A stretch of DNA of 64,000 nucleotides, from assembly GCA_010909165.1 (NCBI GenBank), contig MU008176.1, positions 426,856 through 490,855 of the forward strand, read 5' to 3'. Positions within the stretch are counted from its first letter, which is position 1. Each line of letters begins with the position of its first letter. Positions 40,901 to 53,000 of this stretch are shown one piece after another. The position numbers were made by a program, and so were the translations under genes. The notes below the pieces were generated by a model that saw nothing but the letters and a program-made list of their open reading frames with translations, did no database searches and was not told where the DNA came from. The DNA is from Anthoceros angustus (lineage: Eukaryota > Streptophyta > Anthocerotopsida > Anthocerotales > Anthocerotaceae).

Positions 40901-43900
40901 ACTTACATTCTAGACTCGCAGCCAGCTGTTGCGCGCGCATTTTGGGAGGGACCCGGATCTCTGGTCCAGCATATGCAAGTCCAATAGCCCCTCCTTGCAT
41001 TAACCTTTGGATCTGTAGGGAAAGGGCAATGTGAGGTCTTCCACTTAACAGAAGAGGATCAGCTAGTTATCCTCTACCTACCACCCTAATACCCTGTGAG
41101 TCTATTGTACACAACTGAAGGAGGAGACACACAGGAATTTAGGGACAAACCCATGAGAGGAGAGTCTGATCGAGATATCTCATCCTGATGCTCTCCTTCC
41201 ACTTCTTTTTCCTGCAACCGGTGTGCCTTTCCCACTCAGAGGGCTTCATTAATTTACCACTGTTTCCACACTGCTTGCACTTGCAAGATATCCTGCAGAC
41301 AGAACCCATAATTTAAGATGTGGAGGCAGCACATGTGGCTAGGAGTAAACACAGAAGAAATTCAATACGAGATATGGAAATCCGTCTTACTGGTGTATCT
41401 TTGGTAGATAATCAGCTACCATTTCAGAGCACACCACAGCAATGGTATCAGGGACGTCATATGGACTTGCTTCCATGCCAGCTCTGAAGGCAAGAAGAGA
41501 AAAAGAAGATAAGCTGCAGAAGTCGAATAAAGCTGCCTTGCAAAAGAATAAGGTCACATTTCTGTTCAACAGCGTACCTTCCAGCCAGGGTTTTCTTTCT
41601 TGGTGTTTGCATCTTTCTGCACTCAGGACACTTGTACGATCCCTTCTCCAGTTCCTGCTTACGATAAGCTGTGTCAAATACATGAAAATGGAGTACATTC
41701 ACTTGAACTTCTCCATTTCATCTGCATGTAAGGATATTTACCTTCAGACTCTTGTTGCTGATCTTGTCACAGTCAGCATGGACCCATATATTGCATACAT
41801 CACACTGCACCTGTGGCCAGGATGAAGTTGTGGGTGCCAGCAGTCAGTACTCAAGTAGGCAATCTGACACACATGAAACGATCAAATTTTCTGACAGCAG
41901 AAACTTACCCAATTTCCTTTCTCGTTGGGTTGCCAAACTTTTTTGCAAACCCCACAATACTGTCTTGACCTATACAGCTGAAAAAACATGCACTACGTAA
42001 GCCAATGTCTTTCCGATCATTTTGACAAGGAAGAGAGGTGTATGTAGCCAACCTTCACACAATGCTTGCATAGAGGGTTATCTTCGACACCCGCATTTTT
42101 CGTTTTGGGAGCAGCCTTCACAGAAAGCTTAGCATCACACCCAACACATACACTTTTGGACGTGTTGCTTGTTGATGCAGGCTGCACACAAAATTTCGAC
42201 AAAGGAGATGACATTTGTAAGGGACAGAAGACTATCAGAACATGAGACTACCAAAGCCGTATTAGCTGGATGGTTCGCAGGCCAAACCTTCTTCCCTGCA
42301 GGCTTTTTTGCACTCTTCTCAGTGTCGCTAACGATATCCTCTGTTTCTTGACCCTCAACAGTTTCCCTCTGAGAAACCACGGGCGAAACTGAAGGATGGC
42401 ACTTGCCTGGAACTCCTTGGTAACAATCATATCCTGCATCAGCTAAGGTGGCTTCATTGATCGCCACAATGAAGTCCATTGGCCGGTATCTGTTGAAATT
42501 TGTCTGTCCCTGGAACCTGCAAGCGCATTGCCAATATGAAGCCACTGGAAGTGCAAGAGCTTACAGCAAAAAAATGAGAATTTGGCAGGAATCATTTGGC
42601 TCCAGATAGAAATTCACAAACACCAAGACCGCATACCCCCTTGTTTGACATACCTGTCCAAGTAGTCCATAAATGGATATATCATACCCTCCCTAACCCA
42701 TGCGTAATCCTGCAGAATTAAGTCAAAAACATCAGAAGAGACCCAAGGACCAACTTCCTCCAGCCTGCCCGATTTCTGTGTGCTTGCCCTACTCCCCCTC
42801 CCCACAAGTACTGAAAAAGACTTGCAGCAGAAGCGACATACCCGCTCTTTCTTTTTCGCCAGTGACTTCCCAAAGAACATGACGCAAAGACGGCCAGGGA
42901 CGCAGAGGCGCCGGACACTATCCGGGACTTCCTTGATAGGGTCCACAACCTTTGCAGGCCACACAGGATCGTTCTTTTTCCCTGATCTAGCCCAAACCAC
43001 ATCACCCACATCAAACTCTGCCAACTCATGTTTTGATGAGCCAGCCACGGCTGCACCACTGCTTCTTGCTGCAGAATCCCAGGTGACTTCAACATCAGAA
43101 AGTGGCGATGACTTGTGTTTCAACCACTGTGCTGCACGTGCTGCACCCTCTGAATCCTTCAGTGCCTTTGGTGACCAGTCCTGAGAATTTCCTTGAGCAC
43201 TATCTCCTTTCCCCAGTGGGGTCCCATACTCCTCCTTGACATGATATGCTCCAAGGGTACCTTTATCCTCTAAGCCCTCTCTCAGTTTTTTCGGTGGATT
43301 GTCATACATCCCAGATCCCGAGTCTGGATCCTCAGAGTGGTCTCGCTTGAAACCCTTCACCACAGGAGCGCCTTTCTTCAAAGGCTCCATTACAGAGTCA
43401 CGGAGACGCGATGGAAGCTGTTGTGCTCTGCCTCGTTTGGATCGTATCAGGGGTGCTGCATCACTCTCCTTTGACGCCCTGCCATCATCTGTAGACCTCT
43501 CCGCATCTCGGTCTACATCCCTGGTGCCCGAGAGGACGCTGCTGTCAGTATTGAACATATAGTATTCCCCTATTCCAACCTCATTAGTAGAGCCATTGCT
43601 CTCTGCACCGAAACTTGACTGCCTCTTGAAAATGTTCTTTGCTCTCCGTAACACTTTTTTGCGTACAACATGAACACCCTCGTGTAAAGGGTGGTCCTGC
43701 TTTTGCGTGCTGGTGTGCACTGCATTCTCAGGTTCTGCAGTGTTCTTCTCCTGCATTGAGCCTGAAGCAACCTGAACAGCATCCACAAGCATGTCCAATG
43801 CGAGCGGATAGCCTGCTTTGGGAGCAGCATCAGCAGGAAAGCCACTGTCGGGTTGGACATCTCCATTTTCCCCTACCTTGCGCCTCTTACTTGGTGCAGA

Positions 43901-46900
43901 AGCACCATCATCCGATCCTTCTGGTCGAGCGTGAGCCCTTCCGGGCTTCATTGTCAAGGCATTCTCCGCATTTTGTGAACTGGACTTCAAGTGAACAGGT
44001 GGGCTATCCAGACAGGGTAGTGAACTTTGTTCAGGGAACACATTAGTCCCCTGTTCACCAGAAACAGCTGTTTTCAAAACAACCAGGAACAGTCAGCACA
44101 CAGTGCCATGCAGGTCAAAGTGCAAGCCAGCAAGCATTTCAGTTCACACAAAGACTCCCGGTCCCTGACCTCCCCTCTCTAGAAGAAAAGACAACAACGG
44201 TGTTATGCTAACCAGAAATGGGGAGACTAGAGACAGGATCTGGTCCTCCATGCGGAAAAGAGAGACAGAACTAGTTTCACACCTGAGGAGGGTTGAACCA
44301 AGTTTGCACAGGTTATGTCTGACAATGAGGCAATTGTCGCATCATGTGCCTCTTGCTTGGAAGGCTCAAAATCACCACCATGAGGACATTTCAACTCCAT
44401 CCCATCAACAATATCACATTTTTCTGGAGTAGGTGGTGCAGGCTCCCCTTCCTGAAGAGCATCACGTGTCTCACCCCTTTCTGGATACACCCTAACTTGG
44501 ATGATCTGATTTTCCGAGTTTACCCTGTAGCCTCTCCCCTGGTCCTTGCCCATAAGCAACCTTGATTCCCTCACCCTACCATCAGAGTGAGCTCTCAACG
44601 GAATGAGATCAGAGCAGTTTGAGGGGATTGGGAACCTGGGAGCGACCTCAGACTGAATAGGATGGAATCTATGGAGAGTGTTATGTTCCTGTCCTTGTTG
44701 CAGAAGAGGTAATGACTGGTTTTGCAAACTATCAGTGTAGAGTCTTCCTCCCGTGGCTAACAGTGATCCTGTGTCCATGACATGGTTATCTGCATGACAT
44801 CCATTTGGAAGACACCTTGAGGAAGGAATTTCATGTTTTCAAGACAAACAACAGGGTTGTTTTGTTTTTCAGCGTGCACCCCTCACACTTCCAAGACCCC
44901 TTCCAGATCTTTCACAAATAGCTAGAAATGTACTCCGTCCCTGTCTGACTTGCAACTTTCGATTCCAAACCTACTGACGGCTTATCACTTACCTCCCGAG
45001 ACGGAACACAACGAATCTATATAATGGTTCAGAAATTTACCTGGTGCTACAGAAGACTGATGAAGATGCAATAACTCCATCGTTCCTCCACCTGCACCAC
45101 CTCCACCGTGATGACCAAAGCTGTCTGGATTCGACCTGGAGTCCACCACATCATTGCTGGGCCTTGTACTCCAGCCATTCCTATCTGCCCCCATCCAGTG
45201 CTGCTGCTTCTGCACCATGTTTCCATCCCCTCTGCTGATCAGCGCCCTTCCTGAACCATTCACAAGCTGGTCTGCACTAAGCTGAGGGGGCCTATGCCCA
45301 GGGCCCAAGCAGCTCCTCCCAAAGTCACCGTTCCCAGCCTGCTGAGGGGCGACGTCCAAGAATTGCTCAGCCCCAAGTCCCGAATCCCTTGCCCAAGTCA
45401 AAGCATCTGCGGCCTGCTTGTAATCGAGCGCTGGGACCCCGTTTCCCTCAAACTTGGCGAATTGTTGCTGCTGCTGCTCCTGAGCCTGCATCACGTGGTT
45501 GTTCCTATGTCGCGAAGCCTGGAAAGAGCCCACGCTCTGAATCCGCTCCCAATTGTCATGCACTCCATTCACCCCATTGTACGCGATGTGGCGGTTGTAG
45601 GCGGGTCTGTTGGTCGGGGGGAATCTCTGCTGCTCGTAATTGGCGAACACGGGAGCATTGAAATTGTTCTGAAAGCTGGGCAGCCCCACAAGCCTGTTCA
45701 CCTGCGACGTATAGCTCTCATTCGGCGCAGCAGAGTGCAAAAATTGTGGGGCAGGAGCCGGGTTAACATAGCTCCTGCCCATCTGCGCCCTGTCCGCCTG
45801 CATCTCCATCGCAGGATTCCTCTCCTGGCCGAAGTCCTGAGCAGGAAAGGAGGCCCTGGACTGCTGCATGGACGACAGGCGCCCGCTAGAGAGCTGCTGG
45901 TTGCGCTCGATCTGGGTTCTGAGGTTGTTGAGAAACGCATTATGATCCGGATTGGTCTGAGTCTCCCACTGGGAGGCGGATATGGACATCGCTGCAGCCC
46001 ACATGGCAGGCTTATTATCCCTCTGGTAAGCGCCAGACTCGGGCATCCTGGCGAAATAGCTGTTGTTGCTGCTGTTATTGTCGTGCATTCCCTCCGGGAC
46101 AGCCTGCGTGGAAGAGCTCAAGGACAGCCTCAACCCTTGCAGAGGCCTTTCCGCGTTGTTGGGCATAGCATACGCTGTCTGCTGCTGCAGGCCTCTGGCC
46201 TGCCCGGAAACCGCGACTCCCAGTCCCTGTACCTGCACCCCCTGTCCTGCTCCATCCCCGTTGGCGCCGATATACCCATTCTTCTGCTGCTGGTGCAAGG
46301 AATTTTCATAAGTCGTGCCATTATCCAAAGCCGCCATCACACCCTGGTCCCTGGCCATCGCCATCCTGGAAGCATCCTCGGACACAGGGCCCTGATCCAA
46401 AAGATCAGCGTACGGATTCCCAGCGAATCCGCCATTATTCGTCTTCATCTCAGCCGGAGGCTTCCAGGGAGTAGGAGGCGAGCGCCTAATTTCTCCAGTC
46501 ACAATTTTGTTCCCGACGCCATTGCCGTTGCCCATAGAAACCACCTGCTGCTGCACCTGCTGCTGCACCTGCTGATAATCCATCGCATCTGCCTTGTGCT
46601 GGCCCCAGAAGTCACCCGCGGGGCCACATTGCAACGGAGCCTCCTGGCAGTAAATGGAGGCCTGCTCCGGGACAGAGGATTGCAGCATAGGCATCGAGTT
46701 GAGGGGAGATTCGCGGGAGCTAACAGGCTCCGAATCTGTGGCACGGTCGGTCACCTGCACAGGGGAGAGAGTAGAGGAGGCAACAATTCCCTCAGGCGAA
46801 GGCAGAGTAGCAGGAACAGGGTTGGGGAGCGGAGGAGAAGGCTCACCCAACCTCTGCAAGGCTTGCGGAGGCTTCCATGGTTGTATAGGCTGGCTAGAAG

Positions 46901-46973
46901 AAGCCAGAGGGTGCGCGGGCATGGCCAGCCCGCCGGCGTCACAGCCCGGACCCGGAAGATGGGGTGTTACCAT
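37939..46973 (-). CDS. ATX3/4/5-like trithorax histone H3K4 methyltransferase (PWWP-PHD-ePHD-SET)
   Basis: A minus-strand gene of many exons. Exon 1 (46973-45041) encodes a Pro/Gln/Asn-rich disordered region of about 640 aa; exons 44789-44283 and 44067-42842 follow, the latter with the PWWP domain (FDVGDVVWARS, DPVWPAKVV). Next come DYAWVREGMIYPF (42711), the FQGQTNF.RYRPMDF block, Cys-rich CKHC and a PHD finger (KGSYKCPECRK). A KCKQCGNSGKLMKPSEWERH block, PHD plus extended PHD (RCGVCRWVEDYDYNKMIICN, GYWVHVTCAWF) follow. Last is SET: VCFGKSAIHGWGLFARR, VLEYRGERV, RLINHS|CDPSCYSKIF, ELTYDYRF, post-SET CLCGAANCRQFMN and stop at 37939. It should methylate H3K4 in the nucleus. The usual NHSCxPN motif has Ser for Asn. 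The long N-terminus exceeds that of Arabidopsis ATX3-5. The internal exon edges are approximate. Confidence 0.9.
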
Positions 46974-47015
46974 AAGCAGATTTTTTCTTCCGCACTCTTC
47001 CCCCCTCTCCGACAC

Positions 47016-48400
47016 GCCGTCACTTCACCACCGAAGCTGCCGCTCCCTTCACAAAAATCCGCTCCCCGAAAACCACAGCACCAATCGCGGCCACCAGCTG
47101 CAACAACAACACACACCACCCGATGGTTACGGGACCCTAATAAAAATTGCTGCCTTGCTTGCTAGCTGCTCAGTTCAACACCAACACCCCCGCCACCACC
47201 CAGTCCCCAGTCCCCAGTCCCCACACTTGCAGCACGGACTCGCACGGCCCGGGGGCAAGATCTCCCCATCCCGCCCACCCACACAACAGCACCAAAAGAC
47301 TCAACCCCCAGCCCATGTAGGTGTGTGCCTCATTCCCCATGGCTCGCCAACCCACATAGGCGCACACATGCAACGCAGGCCACAGCACGCCAAAACCTGC
47401 ACACTCAAGACAAGCGAGACTAGTCCGACACGGGCGGGATCCCGCGGCGGCAGCAATTCAGAGCCCACGCCATACCACACCACACACCGCACACCACACG
47501 CAGCAGCAAGAGCGGAAAGAAGGCGAGCGCAGCAGCCGCAGCAGCAGCAGCAGCAGCAGCAGCAGCACACAAAATTCACCCACCAGCCAATCTCACAGAA
47601 TGGCGCACGCACGGGGACGCAGCGCGGGACAATTCACACCCCAGACCCCACCCTCAGCACAGGGATCAGCCAAAATGGAGCGAATTGACGGGGCAGGGGA
47701 AGAGGAAAGCAAAAAAAGGCACCATGGTAAGGCGCATCCCGGAAGCCGCGCCCTAGCACAGCTCCAACTGCAAAAGCGCGCTTATCTCCTGCTGCTGCTG
47801 CCTTCCCGCCCACGCTGCTTCCCAGCCCGGCCCACTCGCAGCCCTGCCGCATCCGCTTCAAGACTGCATCCCAAATACATCCACCAGCACGCAAACCCTA
47901 CGGGAGCAGCGCGGGCGGGGCTGAGGCCGCAGGGCGGCCATCACATCACTCGCCACCCCGGAAGCTCATCGGGCGAGGGTGGCACAAATGCAAGAGGCTC
48001 ACAGTGGCGGACGCCGAGCTCGGTAAAGAGGCGGCTCAATCGGGATCGCATACAGCAGTAGCGGCAGGGAGGGCAGACGCGGCGGTGCCAGGATCCGGAT
48101 GCCTCCACTCCCAGCTCTCTCCGCAGCCACGACGGGCAGAGGCGAGCAAAGGCAGGGCAGGCTCGGCTCGTCTCGTCTCGTCTCGTATCGTCTCGTCTCG
48201 GCTAGAAGAGGAAGATACACAACAAAATACATAAAAGTCGAGGCCCTCACAACACACGCACGCCCTCCTCCAACGGGAACGGGTCGAGCGCGGGGCACGA
48301 ACCGGGTCGGGTCAGGTCAGGTCAGGTTGCGTCGGGTCGCGTTGGGCCAGGCCGGCCCGGGCCGACCTCCGCGATTCTTCTCCTTTCTGTAAATCTGTAA
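47016..48400. promoter_or_regulatory. Upstream region of the ATX-like gene with simple repeats
   Basis: GC-rich DNA before the ATX-like gene, probably 5' UTR and promoter on the minus strand. It contains a ccccagt array (47193-47222), a CAG/CTG run (about 47538-47566), a tctcg pentamer array (48166-48208) and a gggtc(a/g) array (48298-48345). No coding frame is supported. Confidence 0.45.
47538..47566. repeat. CAG/CTG trinucleotide run
   Basis: About nine uninterrupted CAG triplets on the plus strand, preceded by an imperfect agcagccg, about 570 bp upstream of the ATX-like start codon. Confidence 0.9.
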
Positions 48401-50073
48401 GTGCAACACACACGCCAGGCAGGCTAAACTAGTACCTACCTTGACTTGCAATCTCGTTTCCCGCATTTATATACATGCCAGATAAGGATCTCGGTTAGGA
48501 AGCTGACTCTTTGACATCACCTACTTTGCATGTTTCCATGAACAGAACTTATTATTTTATAGTAATGATTTAATACTTTATAAACTAATATTTTTAATTA
48601 ACTCTTTAATTTCATCATAGATACTGATAGGTCAGGGATTCTTTAAGCTTCTTCTAGGGTTTTTGATGTAGAAGGAAAAGAAGAAGAGGAAGTCTATTAT
48701 AGTCCAAGAAGATCTATGGTTTAAAGTCCTCATGATTTTACACCATAACTCTACTTGTTGAATTTGCTGATATGTCGATACACAGTTCATCCCCATGACT
48801 GCTCCACTTGAGAGATGATTTATATTGTGTGCTCAAATGAACGAGTTCATCCTCATTGTTCATCCTCTAGCATAGTTATCGAAGGTTCCTTAGTTTGAAC
48901 TAACCTGTTCGCATCTTACGAAGTAAAGAACATTTTTGAGATTTTTACACTATGCATCCTACAACTCACTGCACTTCCGTCTTTTTTTCTCATTGTTCTT
49001 GTTCAAAATTGGATTTGTAGGTGGTTCTTGATAAAGTCATGGTTTATGGTTTCACATATGTAAATTATTTGCATGTTCTACCTATCTTGCGTAACCCGTA
49101 ACTGTATCCTCTAGTGAGTCTTTTCAAAATTAAATTCAATATTTACCACGTGTTGCTCCACACGAAAACTTGACACTTCAACAAAACGCTCAAAACTAGG
49201 AGCTGGAAGAAGCAGTTCAGTTGCTATTCTATCTTCAATTGATTTGATGGCTGTAGTTATCCTATCTAACAATAAATTTGATGGCTGTAGTTACCCTATC
49301 TAACAATAAATTTGATAGAAATAAATCTATATATATACTTCAGTCAAGCATGAAGGCTATAGATCTACGAGCTCAAGCCACAAGCCCTAGAACTACTTGA
49401 ATGACAATCGGTCTCGGCCGACGTCCACCTATCGAGGCAACAGATATTGTTGTTGAGCCAAGCAGCAAACTGTCAGCAAGCGGTCATGCATGGCTAGAGT
49501 CTAGGTCGTCGTTGTGATGCTTGGAGGTCATGAGGGCGCTATGCTTATAGGGGGTAAGGTCTAGGGCAAACTCAGACATAACGATAGAACGACTTGAACA
49601 ACAATTGGTCCTCATTGGCAAGAAAGCTACAATACATTCATATTCATTAAGATGGTGATCTTCCGTTGAAAAAATTGCTCGAGGGAGTCCAGCTCACCCT
49701 CCTCGAGAAGTGATGACAATAATTTGTGCATCTATTCGAGGGACATGGGAAGGAAGAGAGTCAAGCAAACATGGTTGCCAGCAGTGTGGAGAGCAATCAT
49801 ACATAATTGGTGGCTCCGGCAAGATGGTACCTTGGAAATATGTGTTCTACTTCCTCTGTGATGTTGAGCGCGGACAATGGATGAAACCTTGAATACAAGG
49901 TTTCTAATGTCATATAATTTACATTTCTACCAGTGCCTACAAAGTCATGACCAAACAAGATAACAAGTATTTTTCTCAAGACTAACTACCACGAAGCATC
50001 TTCAAACAAGAAGATCTGTGTGACCTACCAAACTCATCGTTTTGTATTATTTTCTACAAAGCGGCTCATGGAA
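48400..50073. other. AT-rich intergenic region
   Basis: Base composition drops sharply from the GC-rich block before 48400. Nothing coding is seen. A direct repeat of about 37 bp (tttgatggctgtagtta, ccctatctaacaataaa) lies at about 49242-49315. Confidence 0.6.
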
Positions 50074-53000
50074 TTATTGAATTGTTTGTCTCCTGTACTC
50101 CTTGGGAAAATAAGTAACCCCATGGTTATCTTGTAGGCCATAAAATGTTTCACCTTCCTTTACATCTTGCATTGCTGCTATTTTCTCAAATTCTTTCTTA
50201 GCTATGTCTTTTTTGCCTTGAACAATTAGGGTATTCCCATATTTGAATCTTACAGTGACATTGGTTGGTCTTTCATTTATTGCCTCATAATATGCCCTTT
50301 CAGCACAACTACAGTTTCACATGAATGATTATCTATTACATATTGCCTGTATGCATACAATCAATCAGTCATAGTGCAGAAAACATTACAATAATTTCAT
50401 ACCTGTACATGCCGTAATTTGCAAATGAGTCACCTATGTCTTCCAACAACTTAGGATTGAGAAAGTTTTTCAAGCTTTGCTCAAGCGACAACTCCGCATC
50501 TTTAAATCTTTCAAGAGTAAGAGCAATTAGTATCAAATACCCCCATATCTTAAAATTTGTAATGTCCTTACAATTTCCCTCTACCAAAAAGATCTCTGCT
50601 TGTTCAAAGTTTCCCAAACAATAATATGATATGCCAGCTCCAAGCCAAAAGCTACTGAATTCCGGTTTCAATTTGCAACCTTTGATAAAAAGTTTACGAG
50701 CTACATTATAGTTTCCAAGTTGTAAATTTGAATAACCAAGTTCTATATAAACATAAATATTGAGTTTTCTATTTTGAATTGAACGTTCCTCAATGTAACG
50801 TCTTAACTGCATACATACATCCAAAATATGAAAAAACTTAGTTATGCATTTCAAGGTTTTCTCTAAGTAATGCAACACATTATTTTTATGCATTTGTACC
50901 TTTTCAAATGCAAAAATGGAATCCTCATATCGGTGTTCAAGATATCTCAAGTGACCTAAACTATACCACAAAGATGTATCATGAGGATGCTCTTCCAACG
51001 ACTCTACGATCACCCTTCCAGCTTTGATATATTCACCCATGACTTCATATGCTTTTGCACAACATAGTGCTTTATCAGTCTCACATGAGAACAAATCAGT
51101 ATCTACTCCTAAGAGCTGTCAACATTAAGCATTGTGATCAACTTATTACCCAAATAGGCTTTCACATGTGACTATTTCTATTTCATGTTATTTTTATGAT
51201 TTTATATTTCATAGAAAATATAGCTATACATCAATTTAAGCACATAGTGTTGGCTTGGTTATTAGGTGGACCTGAATTGCTTCTTTTGGTAGATGGATGT
51301 CTACCAAGAAGATTGCTGCATCCACAAAAGGTGAGCTTGCTCCTAGTGCACGTGACTCAAAGATGGGTTGAGAAAGACAAAATGGGAAAATCCATAGTGG
51401 AGACATTAAAAGATGTGGTGGCGCATATTCATCAAGATCATTTTTCAATAATCCATGCAATTTCTCTGCTTTTCTAATGCACGTTTTGCTATGTATACGT
51501 TCTCCACGAGCTAAATAAACCTGATAAGTTTGAGAAGTATCGTCATGCGCTTGCACCAAGTATCAACAACAATCTAGCATATATAGTTTAAAATATGATA
51601 TGCTGTTGAATAACTAACTTGGCTGAGAAGCATCCATGGAATAAACTCTTCCTCATTGTGAACATCTGTGGCTTTGCGCAATAAAAGTTGTGCTTTGTCC
51701 AAATAGTTTCGATGCCACATAAGTGCTCCTAGTGACATCAAGCTTAAAACATGATCTTGTTTTAATGAGATTGCCTCCCTGAAACACTCCTCTGCTTTAC
51801 CATGATCTTTAGGTTTAACCTAGATGTATTTCAGAAAAACATGTTTGAGTTGCATTCAAATATTCCAATCTCAAACATGTTCAATATTCACGTTTGAAGT
51901 CTGCAATTAACATAACCTTGTCCATGAAGGATCATATATGTGCTACAAACATAAAATTCAATATTCAGCCAAAGGAGGCAGTACCCGCATGCAAAATGCT
52001 CCATATTCAAACCAAATATCGGGATCTTTAATACCAACTTCACCTATCAATCTTTCTAGATGATATCTGTTGGAACTTCGCCAATCTGCATCATTCTGTA
52101 TGTAATTTTATTGAAATTTATAATTTAATCTTGATAATATAATATTAGATATATATAATTAATATTGGATCAAAATACCATATAATAAAATTCAGGATTT
52201 TGAGATTTATTTATTTATCTACAATTATTTATAATACTCCTTATTACCTCATATTGATCAGCTTTTTCTCTCAGATTTTGAAGCTTAGCAACTGATTCAG
52301 GTTGATCTCTATCAAATCGTTCCGCCATTTTTTCACAAGTATTTTTTCTCTATCATTAGTTTAAAATTTAAGAAAATATTGGATATTAAATAAAATTAAT
52401 AAAATAAAATTAATAAAATAAAATACAAAGTTTTATGTGATGTCCTATAGTATTAACTTATACTTTTCTCTTAGTTGCACACCTTGTTAAGTAGCTCCAA
52501 CAAGCATTCTTGAATTTCGTCCATTAAATACATATATAAGGCATTACAAAATTCAAACTTTCCGACTCCCAAAGCTTCTTGCTTATCCACTTTGAACTTT
52601 TCAGTAGCTATTTGCATGATCTTATCTTTCATATCCTCTCGTATTTGTTTCCATGTTCCAGCAGCATGAAGTTCTTGAACAAGAATCTTCCTTCTTCCTT
52701 CTTTGTTTCTTGACCTTTACAAAAAGACCAAAAGGTGATATGATTGTAAATTAAAATGAAATAGTAATACACTTGCTCGTGAGGACATGATCCTTTAAAT
52801 AGTGTATTTTACCGGTTACTTGGTTCATCTTCTAAATCCTCCCTCTTGGCATTTGAAGGATCTAATTTACCATCATCAACTAAACTATGGTAAAAGTTTG
52901 CAAGCTCCACTGCACTTGCCATCACAAAATCTCTAAATTCTTTGGCTGCAACTTCTCCCGTATCATAAACAGTAGGAGCTTTTGGCTTTGCTCCAATAAA

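Noticed and set aside
45294-47165. A 623-codon plus-strand open frame opposite the first exon of the ATX-like gene
   Set aside because: It is the antisense shadow of a Gln/Pro-rich coding exon. The minus-strand exon has a good donor, a homologous continuation and normal codon pattern, and the plus-strand product is Arg/His/Leu-rich with no domain.
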